64,000 nt of DNA. Origin: Tenebrio molitor (taxonomy: Eukaryota; Arthropoda; Insecta; Coleoptera; Tenebrionidae). The position numbers were made by a program, and so were the translations under genes. A model generated the notes under the pieces. It was not told the origin of the DNA, did no database searches, and saw only the letters and a program-made list of their open reading frames with translations. This document shows, piece by piece, positions 52,177 through 61,975 of this stretch. The stretch spans positions 7,068,001 through 7,132,000 of the forward strand of contig NC_091055.1 in assembly GCF_963966145.1 (NCBI RefSeq). The letters are read 5' to 3'. The number at the start of each line of letters is the position of its first letter. Positions within the stretch are counted from its first letter, which is position 1.

Positions 52177-55100
52177 TATGTATCAAAATTACCAATACAT
52201 AGTAGTGTAGTCATTTCATTCGAAAATGTTTATACTAAGAACTTTAACCCCGTTGATCACGCACGTCTGCCATTGAAGTTACGCTGTTGCATTTTAAATC
52301 CATTCTTGTCTTGAACAACTTCACTTTTCGGTGGTAAACTCCAGTTTGTTAATATAAAGAACCGTTCTTCGTGGCTGATATATTCATAGATCTATAATTC
52401 TTTCCCAGTTTCATCTTGAAATTTACAATTCTGGAAATTCTTTATTTTAAATATATGTACATGTGTACTGACTTGATTATTGATCTGATTTTGTGAGTTA
52501 AGAAAACACATTTTCAATACGACAATAGTTTGGTTATCAGTTATCGTATTTCCATTACACAAATAGCTATTGAGAAAGTGCAACTAGTCCAGTATCTTGC
52601 CTTTAAATCTAACACAGCGTTTCAGGATGACTGGCACAAAATATACCTGCCTTTGCTTGTATAGCTTACAAACTAGAGAGCAATACTTTGATGTTTGTTT
52701 TACACATAAGGTTTTGTTTGGTTGTATTAACTTCTCTGAAATTTTAGATGAATCTACTACGCAAATTTCACAGTATTCCTACTACTCTCCTAACTCCTAA
52801 CTGTCGATGTTTTATTGCCGAAATGCGGTAGGATAATAGACCTATCACGTATTTGAGGAACATCTTTTAATATTTCATTCTCTCGAAAAAGTATTGCAGA
52901 ATTAACTGCTTCGATTAAAGTACTCGTATTTCGAAAGCAAATGTTTCACAACACATTCACTCAAAAATACTTGTAATTTTTTTTGCCAAAGAATTTTGGG
53001 TACGATTTAATTGATTTCATTTTTTGCCAGTGCTCCTAAAAATATCGCCTTTGATGTTCTTCTTAAGAAAGCATGTTTTTCAGGTAGAAAAAATAAGCTT
53101 TTGAAATTAATACGCATAATTGGTTATGTATATTTATTATTTAAAATAATCTATTGTACGAAAACGCTTTGAATCAATCTCATTAAAAGTTCGTTCGTTC
53201 ATTGAATCAAAATATTAATTGAAGGGTTCCAAATCTGCTCCCTACGCCCCAATTAAATAACGTAAAGTAACAATTTAAAAATGAAATGCGTCTGTATTGA
53301 GTTCGAAGGAAAATTTGCCACATTCCTTTGAAGTTGACCAGTCGACGTGTCGCTAATGATGTGTACTTTTTATTAAAAATTTGGTAGAAGAAGCTTTTGA
53401 TGTTGCGCAGCCTAATTAAATAATTTACAAGATAAAGACTTCCACATACACTCATACCTAGTGAATATAACTGGACACTTTTAAATCGTCCTGAAATATT
53501 TTACTAAAGTTATTTGCGCAAAAACCGTCATTAATTCAATTGTCGTGAACCTAAGGGGCTTTAAAAAATCTGAAATATTATTAAACATTAATTCAGAGTT
53601 TTCCGTGAAGTGTTCAGAGGGCCATTAATATGCAATATCACTTCATGAAGAAATATGCAACGTCGCCACCAGTTACTTGAGCCCATGAATTATAAAATAA
53701 CATCGAAATCATAAAACCGCATTTGCAGACAGTTCGCCGGAAATATTTCAGAGACAAATTCTTCTTCGGTGCTCGACTCACAATTACTTAGTCCAATCGC
53801 CAAAAATTAATCAGATTCAACAATCACTTAATTAAAGTTAAACGAGCAGATTATGAAAATAGATTTATCGTGGTGCAACTGAGGGTTAACGAAGCCTTTT
53901 CACCACTATTCTATTTATTCGATGACAAAACTTTAAGCCTTGGCAGACATCCAGCTTTTCAATTAAATAATGGGTTACACTTGGGTAGATTGTTCTGGAA
54001 CGTAGGTTCGAAGGTATGAATATACAACGGTCATTTAAACTACCACCGTTCTTATGTACCCGACATAATGCCTATTTTCATCCCCGACCTCAAGAAAATG
54101 CTTTGTTTATGCTTGCATAAAATAAAAGCAATTAACTTAATTTTAAACAAATAGCCTACATCAACATTTACCTTCACGTTAATTTACACTTTACTAACCC
54201 ACTCGTTAACACTAAATTAAAAAAGATGTACGTTACACCTTCACATCATAATTTAATTTTTCAATTCATAGTTGGGATTTTATTGAAGACGTAATTTTTG
54301 TAGTCGAGTGTCGCTATCGCAAAATGTGATCCTAACGGTTTCGGTTACAAGTTAGTAGAATGTGCGTCCATTAATATGAAATATTGTAAAAAAATTTAAT
54401 ACGTACTCTTACTCAAGAATGAGATATACTTTTTATCCACGGAAGTAGTGTAGGGGTTTCGTATAGCAGTGTAATAAACCGACCCCATGAGGCAAATTTG
54501 AGATTTAAAGGGCCGTAGAGATCTGTTCCTTTGAATAACAACCACGGGAGGTGTAGGAAAAGATATAGAATCAGGGTCCACATTGATACAACAATGTGCT
54601 TATATTTGCTTTAGACAGTCATTTAAAAGAGTTCACGTTGAACACTAATACGATAAGAAACCCTTACGACAACGTATTACATCCATAAAAAAAAATTCTA
54701 CTGAAAATACAGAGAAAGTGACGTTTATTAATTCTGTTGATTCGGTTCAGGTCTGCGGTTATAATTTTCGGAATTAACCGATTACACTGATGTAGTTGAG
54801 TTACAGGGAATTAAAACAGAGCGGTTTTCAAATCCCCGTTTTCAATATAATATGCTCGATTGAAAGGCCAATAGCCACCATAAAATTTGTGTAGATTATA
54901 CACGATACAAAGAGAATTGTCAAGCAGAAATTGTGTTCATTCTTTAGTAAAAAAAAGTACGTCACCCGTTTTCAGTCCGACATGAAAAATTACTTTTGTA
55001 AATAAAATCTCACGCGGGTTATTGTAACAACACCAACAGAATTTTTAATTTTTCTTAAAGAAAATTTAAATAGTATGTACATATGATTTTTTCTAATTTA

Positions 55101-56694
55101 TCTCATGTGTTTAGTATTCAATAAATCATACGCAATCAAGATATTTTCCAGAATTTTATTGCACATATTTTGACCATTCTGGGTGCAGATAAGTTTGAAT
55201 TACGAAGTCCAATTTATTTGTTAAATGTTGACTTAATAAATACAATCGCCTAAAATATAACACATACTTTTAATCAGAATTGAAATAAATATTTGTCAAT
55301 ATGTTACTAACGTGTAACTTATTCTTTCTTCTAACTAATCCTTACACAAGTATACTTTGGAACGCAGGATATTGAATATACTTGAACAAGAAAAAATGTT
55401 GATCGTATTCTCTTCGACTTATTGAAAATAAATATTTGTAAGAAATCATTGGTTACTGAGATCACTTAAAATGGCGGTTCGATAAGGCGACGTTCAATTT
55501 TTTTTTGTTTACAAAGTTTCGACACGCGGAAAAAGTTCTTTTCTAACTTAATTTTTCGTTAGCCGAGCTTTTAACACATTGGCCCAATTCACGAACACAC
55601 TTTGCACAAGAGATGCTGTAAATTATAGACCTCTATGTAGGCATTCATTAGTGTAAATTAACGTTACGCGGAAAGTATTTGCACTATTAATGCATAATAT
55701 AGAAAAATATTTGTGGCGTTGTTAATGTCTAACCGAAAGATTCAGTCAAAGTTTAGACTAGATAAAGATAAACACTCTCAGATTTACGTAATTTATGTGC
55801 TGTTGTAATATTTATGCTTTAAATGCCCTTACTCTACATAATTAAACTTGCTAACATTGCAGGTTTCAACTATATTACATCTGGCAGAAATTCACTTGAA
55901 TTTTACAATTAGACTTTATTGCCGGATGAAATAGATTTCTACCGTGAGTACATTATTTTAATGTTTTATTGTTAATACTGCTTAAAAGATTACCCGTTAA
56001 AATTATTATCTCATTGTTATATAACAAAAAATAAATTGAATTGGTTATTTAACACACATGTTGTTGTTGTTTGGCTTCTTTGTGGGAAATACCGACTTCT
56101 AAGTTAATTTCATCCAAACTGACGAAACCTAAAAAGATTGAAAAAGGTCTGCGATGGATGGGTCGACTTTTACGTTTTATTCTTTACAAAACCATTACGT
56201 TGAGGACAGCAGAACTTTACTCTTTGTTTCAATGAGGTTTTGTATACTAATGCACATATAAATTGTATTATTTTTAAATTTTTAATTCACGTATGGTCTT
56301 GTTTTCCAACATTTTACATGTTGACAAAGTTCTACCAACAAACATTACGAGTTTGCTTGGAAAAACATATACATTCTGAGTCGACGAAAGCGGGAGAATT
56401 GTAATGGAAGAACCGTGGTAAAGATGACAATATGGCTTTCGTTTAGATCTAAACCTGTCAAATAAATCAAATTACAGTTTGTAAAACACTACGTTTATTT
56501 AATCTAGAGTGCTCGGTGAATAATGTTTGACATTTGCAAAGAAGTGAATTTTATTTTGTCATTTTATTTTAAACTCCTGCTTGTTTAGAGTTTCGATCCA
56601 ATTGTTTTTCATTTTGCAAATTCCTAAATGGACAGGTAAATGCAGACTCTTTCAGCTGATATGTCACAGGATTTTTGACTCAAACTTTACATAT
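52177..56694. other. Intron sequence, no recognised feature
   Basis: AT-rich unique sequence. Short frames (52392-52800, 53207-53455) appear to be chance. Confidence 0.6.
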
Positions 56695-57128
56695 CAGGAC
56701 ATTTTTTTTAACACTGAACATAGCCCATACTTATTCCCTATATTCAGTTTTAAAAAACACAGGTCAATGCATGTAGGTAATCAAGTAACCAAGGTAAAAA
56801 AATAACTACTTGACAGTTTAAAAAATGATCAAGTTGTTTGAAGAAACAATACACATAATGCACTTATTCCATGCCAATCAGAGCATGAGAAGTGTGTGTG
56901 ACATTTCCAATGCAACACATGATAGACCAGTTCCATCAATCGGAACAATTTTTAACATTATTTCAAAATTTAATCTTGAATGACATTTCTAGTCGACATT
57001 TCGACCATTTTTGACAGGTTCGTGTATAATTGGTTGCATAGCAACTCACAATCCATTGATCTCTGTTTTTTAAAATTGAACACAGAGAATAAGTATTGAC
57101 TATGTTCAGTGTTAAAAAAATGTCCCGG
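56695..57128. mobile_element. MITE, about 434 bp with about 68-bp inverted repeats
   Basis: CAGGACATTTTTTTTAACAC followed by TGAACATAG and CATACTTATTC is mirrored by GAATAAGTATTGACTATGTT followed by CAGTGTTAAAAAAATGTCCCGG. An open frame across the left arm (56581-56805) is an artefact of the insertion. Confidence 0.8.
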
Positions 57129-57849
57129 TATAGAATGCATTGGAGTCGTTAAAATTAGAAATTATTTAACATCAAGGAAATGAAAAAGGGTAACCATAAT
57201 GTGATTTTCGTTGCCATTTCGTACGTTCAAAATTATTATTCATTTATTACAGAGGAATATTTTTGTAAAAATATATTATCTTTCGTTTGTATTGAAAATG
57301 GTGGATGCGCCGGATGAATGAATAACCAATAGTTGTTACTAGTTATTGCTACAATTCATATCTGGTCAAATATTTGCTGGAATTAAATAGAATCCCCAAA
57401 TTTGTTATTATTTATTGTGTAAATATCTGTAGTAATTTTTAAATTTATTGATATTGCTTTTGTCGTTATACTTACATAAAGTATGAAAGTTTTAGAAGAA
57501 TCGATTAAAATTTAGTCGTTCAAGGAGGTTTTATAAATTGTTTTATTAACTGGCGCCGGCTCGGCATAATTTTTCGGGCCAGGCCAATGAAAATGGAATA
57601 GGAATATAAATAAAAAGTTAGCGTCGAGTTTGTCGGGGGGTCATAAGTCGAAATGATCTGAAGTTGGTGGAGTTAATTGATTTTCATTTATCTTTGTTAA
57701 AATTTGGGAATCTTTAAAGAATCGTTCCTCACTTATTTGATTCAGTGTTCTGATTGGTGACCGCGCTTTTACTGTGGCCAAGCTAGTACATTATTCTCCA
57801 AAGTTAAGATTAATGGTGAGATTTGGCAGATTTTACTGCAATAACTTAC

Positions 57850-57986
57850 CGTTAAGAACGTGTACAGCCACGGTCGCAAATGCCAGCGCTCCCACGGCGC
57901 ACGTGTAGTTCCCCGAATGGCGGGTTTCCAGGGGGCCCACCGTCAGGGTGGAAATCGCCGAATCCGTTGTCGTAGATAGGTTGGAG
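57850..57986 (-). CDS. dpr: dpr family Ig protein, exon completing Ig domain 2
   Basis: This exon encodes the second half of Ig2. Its first base completes a serine codon split by the 3.8-kb intron, and 45 codons follow. The peptide carries the E/F-strand hallmark of Dprs: DSAISTLTVGP, then the strand-F motif HSGNYTCAVG with the second disulfide cysteine, then strand G ending AVHVLNG. Two N-glycosylation sequons are visible, NLS near its start and NYT beside the cysteine. The acceptor is TTGTTCCAG and the donor is G/GTAAGT, leaving phase 1. The exon is distinctly GC-richer than the flanking introns, as expected of constrained coding sequence. Pairing with the 61807-61975 exon rebuilds an Ig fold with B-strand Cys, C-strand Trp and F-strand Cys in the right order. 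It is too short for the 60-residue ORF cutoff usually applied. Confidence 0.93.
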
Positions 57987-58591
57987 CTGGAACAAACACG
58001 ATATGATAATTACTATTGCAGCGGTCGCTTAGACACTTCCCGCCATCTTGTCACGCCATTCCGGCTTCACATAAATTAACAGACGTCATCTCGACGGAGG
58101 CTTCAAAAAATGGGGCTCTGACTAATTTTTACCTATCTAATCTATTTCAGCTTCGCGAACATCTTCACCTTTATATAGATACTTATTTTTTAAACGACCT
58201 CACTCTTGGGAAATCAATTACGTCTTCACCAAATAAAACACTACATCTAACAACACGGCTACATAAATAATACAAAACGACCTTTGAATGCGCCTAGTAT
58301 ACGAATGTATCCTTTACGTGAATCTTAACAGTCCACGCAAATAATGCAATGCATTTTATTAAAAAAATAATTTATCATAGGTACTGATCATTTCAATTTT
58401 CTATAAGATGTCACTACTAGCAAGGCCCCCTCAGCACACATTATTTTTTAAGGAATCTACCCCGGTTTGAAGGTACTGTTACATTTAAAAAAATGCAAGT
58501 ATTTCACGATCATCCGGTCACCGTGCGCACGACTCGCGGCGAGTCCGTTTTCCGCCAAAAATGATAAAAATCCGATTGAGAGGGGCGAAAC

Positions 58592-58598
58592 TATAAAA
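58592..58598 (+). promoter_or_regulatory. TATA box of core module copy 2
   Basis: TATAAAA lies in the context GGGGCGAAACTATAAAAG, next to the abrupt start of core homology. The same context is kept in copy 1. Conservation in both copies suggests a Pol II promoter of the element. Promoter activity is inferred. Confidence 0.5.
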
Positions 58599-58989
58599 GA
58601 GAAGGAGAGGTCTTTGGTATTTTGTCTTGGTTGATGGTCAGATAGGTGCTGGAGTGTGAAGGGGGCTGAAACGGCGAGTGGTTGAGCGGCGAGAATAGAG
58701 TGTGGAGACGTCGAAGGTCCGAAGAGGGTGAGGCTGGAAGAAGAGTCCAGGAAGTCTGAACCCAGACGCCAAGGAGCGGATTTACGGATCGTCGGAGTGC
58801 GGAGTCAGAGTCCACGCCCGGATTTCGTCGTCCAGCGTGGGCCCGAAGAAGTCCCCCAGGAACGTCCAGATCTCCAGAGACGTCGACCGCCCCGTGACGG
58901 ATCAAGGCCAGGGTGATAGAGAAATTTTTGAGTTTTCGGGAAGCGAGCGCGTCGTTTCAGGCAGAACGCTTTTTTTTGTTCGGGTTTGA

Positions 58990-59042
58990 GTTATCGGTCT
59001 GCTGGTGATCTCGCTTGCAAACGGCTGGTCAGACCGATAACA
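58990..59042 (+). repeat. Conserved hairpin in core module, copy 2
   Basis: Same 12-bp stem (GTTATCGGTCTG and its complement) as at 26608-26660, with loop substitutions. It lies about 400 bases downstream of the TATA box in the direction of that promoter. Confidence 0.6.
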
Positions 59043-59460
59043 GTTTTTTGTAATAGTTCTTATTTTATTCTTTATCGTTTGTGTCTTCGTCCGCTGCCCG
59101 ACTTCTTTCTCTTTTGGTATTTTCCTTTTCATTTGGGAAACGAGGTGAGGCCCGAGGGATCGGTCCCGCTGATCGTGGGCGGCGTAGAAGAATAACGTCG
59201 AGGACGATAACGGGCTTCGCTTTCGATTCCCCCTATTTTTTTTTTATTTTTGTTTTTGAACCCATTTACTTTTCGAGAGTTTTTTTAGTGTGAGGAACTT
59301 TTTTGTTTAAAGTTATTCAGATTTGTACATGTGCAGGACGGAGTGAAAATATAATTATTTTTTTTAAACCACTCGGAGTTTTCCTTTCTTCCGGTTATCA
59401 CCACCCACCCACACATTTTGGTTGTACTCTCGAGCAGTCTCCAGTGGATCTCGACCTGAA

Positions 59461-59648
59461 ATCTTCAAGGAAGGCGCAATGTTTATTGTAGGCAAAAGTG
59501 GACATGAACGTATTTCAACATTTACGTTAATTTTATCCTGTTCCTTCATATTGCTGATAGTAGATGCATATTCCTTATTTTTCAAGAAGAAATGTAATAT
59601 GTCTTCATCTGTGTATGACTTCTCTAGCTTATTCGCATTTGCAAACAT
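59461..59648 (-). CDS. Unrecognised open frame in composite element 2, probably remnant
   Basis: From an ATG at 59648-59646 about 62 codons lie outside the core (starting MFANANKLEKSYTDED and including NMKEQDKINVNVEI), then the frame runs 31 more codons into the core to a stop near 59364. The charged, helix-like N-terminal part has a protein-like composition, and no family was recognised. It points toward the core, as does the PDDEXK remnant in element 1, so both elements carry sequence oriented against the core TATA box. It may be a first exon or debris of an element-encoded gene, or chance. Confidence 0.3.
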
Positions 59649-61806
59649 AATATAGGTACATTTTCTTAAATATTATTCCCCGGGAGATATCTGCATGTTA
59701 TCAAGTTTGTCAAGTCCATGCTAAAAAACAACCAAAACCAGTACCTCTATACATAATAATTAGTGATTTGAGTAGGACCATGGCCAACTATATCCATATA
59801 CACTAGACGTGTATACATGGCCGTTTCATTTTGAGAATAAAAGTGTTCCTAGAAAGCAAACCATGAACGACCGTAAAGTAGCGACATCTGTTGGACCCTT
59901 ACATAATAATTTTTTAAATTTGAAATACATAATTGTCAAATTGAGCGTCAGATTTTGGAAGTATTTTCTTACCATTCTGTGCTCAGTGTTCAACTATAAC
60001 ATTTATTGTTCAGTTTTTGATTGTCGTGTTTAGTTTCGTTGTGTTCATTTATATTTAATTATTAGTTCCTTATTAATTTAACTTTTTTAATATAGGTCAA
60101 AATACTTAAAAAAGTGTTGTGTACTGAGGGGGCCATTTGCTTTTTAAATATACCTTTAAAAACAGGTCAAAACTCTTTAAAAAACAAAGTGTTCTGAAAA
60201 GGCCTTAGTAGTAAAAAACTTAAAAATAGGTCAAAATGCATTAACATTTTAACTTTTTAATATACCTACCTTAAAAACAGTAAAATTCGGACGAAGTCCT
60301 CATGAGCGAAGCGAATTTTTGAAATATTCGCTTTTTAAATATGCATACCATAAAAAAATAGGGTAAAATCCTTAAATTTTAAACGTTTTCAAAGGTGAAT
60401 TTGTTTGGGCAAAACCGAATTCACCTTTGGAAAAACATGATAGATTCCTTAAAATTTTGACTTTTTTAAAAAAGGCTATCTTTGGAAAAACAGGGTGGAT
60501 TCCATAAAATTTGACTTTTAAAAAAGGGTACCTTTAACAGGGTAAAATCCTTAAAAATGTTGTGTACTGAAGGGGCCTTACTACTAGTGATGTCTTACAA
60601 CAAACTGAATAAGCAAAACGATTTTTGAAAAAGACATCTAATTATTTTGAAACACATACCTACTCTTATCAAAATATTCTGCTTTGAACAGAATCAAAAA
60701 GTAACATTTTTGACTCAGAGTGATGAAAATGTTTTATTAGTTAAGCTTTCAACGAAAAAAACTTGAACCAAATGTGTTTCTCAATTCTAAAACTGCGGTA
60801 GCAATAATTGTTTATCTAGAAATGTCCTAACCAATGAAAAATGTTCAAATTGGTTAAGACGATTGGTGAAAATTTTCAAATTTCTAAATTTTTGATAGTA
60901 TTCAGGATGAAATGTGAAGATTTCCAGTAGAGTAGAGTTTAAATTGCGAATTTTTGACACAAACGGCAATCTAGGAGTTAAATTGTATGTAAGCGCCGGG
61001 CTAAATGATTAAACAATGTAAACAAAAACAACTATTCACTAGGCTGTGTGCTCCAACAGGGCATGAATTACATAGATCACAATAGAGCCTCCACTTCCTG
61101 GTGATTCAGAAAAGCAATTGGGTTAATTGGGTGAAAGGGTTGTGTATTGTGTTTCTTAAAATATTATATATCAAATGTGGTCAGTTAAACATTGAAAATG
61201 TATCCTATTTAAAATTATAACAAAAACAAATAATTTTCTGTCTGTGATATTTTCCTTTGTAATAGAATTTTGTTCATTGCTAATAAATTTCATTATGAGG
61301 TATTTAAATAGATTAATTAACAAACAGAGATGTAACAAAAGAAAGAAAAGATATTTCTGAGTGTAGATGGTTTTATTGGCTGTGAGTTTCACCTTTGATA
61401 TACCTACTCGTATTTTAAAATGTTGAATGAGTTTGGAATTTGATTAAAAAAAATAAAAATAAAAATAAAGAGATTAACAAAGTTAATGACCGAGACAAAA
61501 AGTAACATTTTTTTTATTCGGTTTTTCGGGGCTCAATTATGTATTCAGGGTTTAGACTGACACTGAATAAAATGAATTGTTTGTGGTCTGTCCGAGTACG
61601 TTTTGTTTGACGTGTTGCAATTCGTCAAATCTCTCGTCAGTTTTTACGGAGTATGTTATTTGTTCGGTTTTTTCTTAACCCACATTAGCGGAACAATCCG
61701 AAAAATATTTCCACTCTCCAAATGAAGTAACTTAATCCCCCGGAGCATCAAGGAAAGCGCCGAGTAGAGGACAAAGGGTGTCTGTGTGGTGAAGGTACTT
61801 ACTCAC

Positions 61807-61975
61807 CTGATACCCTTAGAGAGCGTGCGGTCTCCATGTCTCCAGGTGACAGGGGGGTTCTCGGAGCCCCCTCCTACTTGTGTCGCTAGACATGTCAACT
61901 CGAGAGCACTGCCGGCTTTGTAATACCGTTCAGTCACCTCCCGACCAGATTCGTCCACTATTCGCACTTCGGGGG
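61807..61975 (-). CDS. dpr: dpr family Ig protein, exon beginning Ig domain 2
   Basis: This exon encodes the N-terminal half of the second Ig domain of a Dpr (defective proboscis extension response) protein. Dprs are neuronal surface proteins that bind DIP partners through Ig1 and help set synaptic specificity. Visible are the linker PEVRIVDESGRE, strand B with its cysteine (ALELTCLA) and strand C with the core tryptophan (VTWRHGD), all typical of Dprs. Read on the minus strand, the exon follows a TTTGCAG acceptor and ends at ATCAG before GTGAGT. It is 169 bp, starts in phase 1 and ends in phase 2. The same frame stays open about 50 bases upstream of the acceptor and contains an ATG, but that is intron, not a start. 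The family member cannot be named from this sequence. Earlier exons are not in view. Confidence 0.92.

Larger units (their letters stand above)
24433..57849 (-). other. 33.4-kb final intron of the dpr gene
   Basis: This interval separates the Ig2 exon from the anchor-tail exon. No further exon with dpr similarity was found in it. It holds composite element 1 (25288-28680), MITEs and foldbacks at 30185, 31386, 36930, 37444, 42985, 46808, 51833 and 56695, a dispersed repeat at 46090, and otherwise AT-rich sequence. Such length is normal for insect dpr genes. Most of its length here is not visibly transposon, which leaves room for enhancers. Confidence 0.85.
58574..59460 (+). repeat. GC-rich core module, copy 2
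   Basis: This is the reverse-complement partner of 26131-27110, visibly similar along its whole length with small indels, mostly in homopolymer runs. It begins GATTGAGAGGGGCG next to a TATA box and ends GGATCTCGACCTGAA. It lies inside composite element 2 within a dpr intron. LTR-like features are a TATA box followed by an untranslated-looking leader. Against an intact LTR are the lack of TG...CA ends, primer-binding site and flanking duplication. Confidence 0.8.
58405..60596. mobile_element. Composite inverted-repeat element 2, inside the Ig2-splitting intron
   Basis: The left end (AAGATGTCACTACTAGCAAG, then GCCCCCTCAGCACACA) is the imperfect inverse of the right end (TGTGTACTGAAGGGGCC, then TTACTACTAGTGATGTCTT). 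Arm similarity continues inward as AAGGAATCTACC and AAGGTACTGTT-like blocks. Inside are the GC-rich core, a short minus-strand open frame, unique AT-rich sequence, and a right arm (about 60080-60560) containing repeated GTGTACTGAAGGGGCC-like and AACAGGTCAAAA-like blocks. It shares a core and plan with element 1 but has different arms. No transposase is visible. Confidence 0.6.
57987..61806 (-). other. 3.8-kb intron splitting Ig domain 2 of the dpr gene
   Basis: This phase-2 intron lies between the B/C-strand and E/F-strand halves of Ig2. Over half of it (58405-60596) is composite element 2. The rest (57987-58404 and 60597-61806) is AT-rich with no recognised feature apart from a short (AAAAAT)n-like run near 61447-61470. 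Confidence 0.88.

Noticed and set aside
58591..59293. Open frames on both strands of core copy 2
   Set aside because: Same reason. Frames are broken by indels relative to copy 1, so there is no sign of selection on a protein.
58574..59460. Core module as a solo LTR
   Set aside because: TATA box and leader-like sequence fit, but ends are not TG...CA, no flanking duplication is visible, and homology upstream of the TATA box is only about 20 bases.
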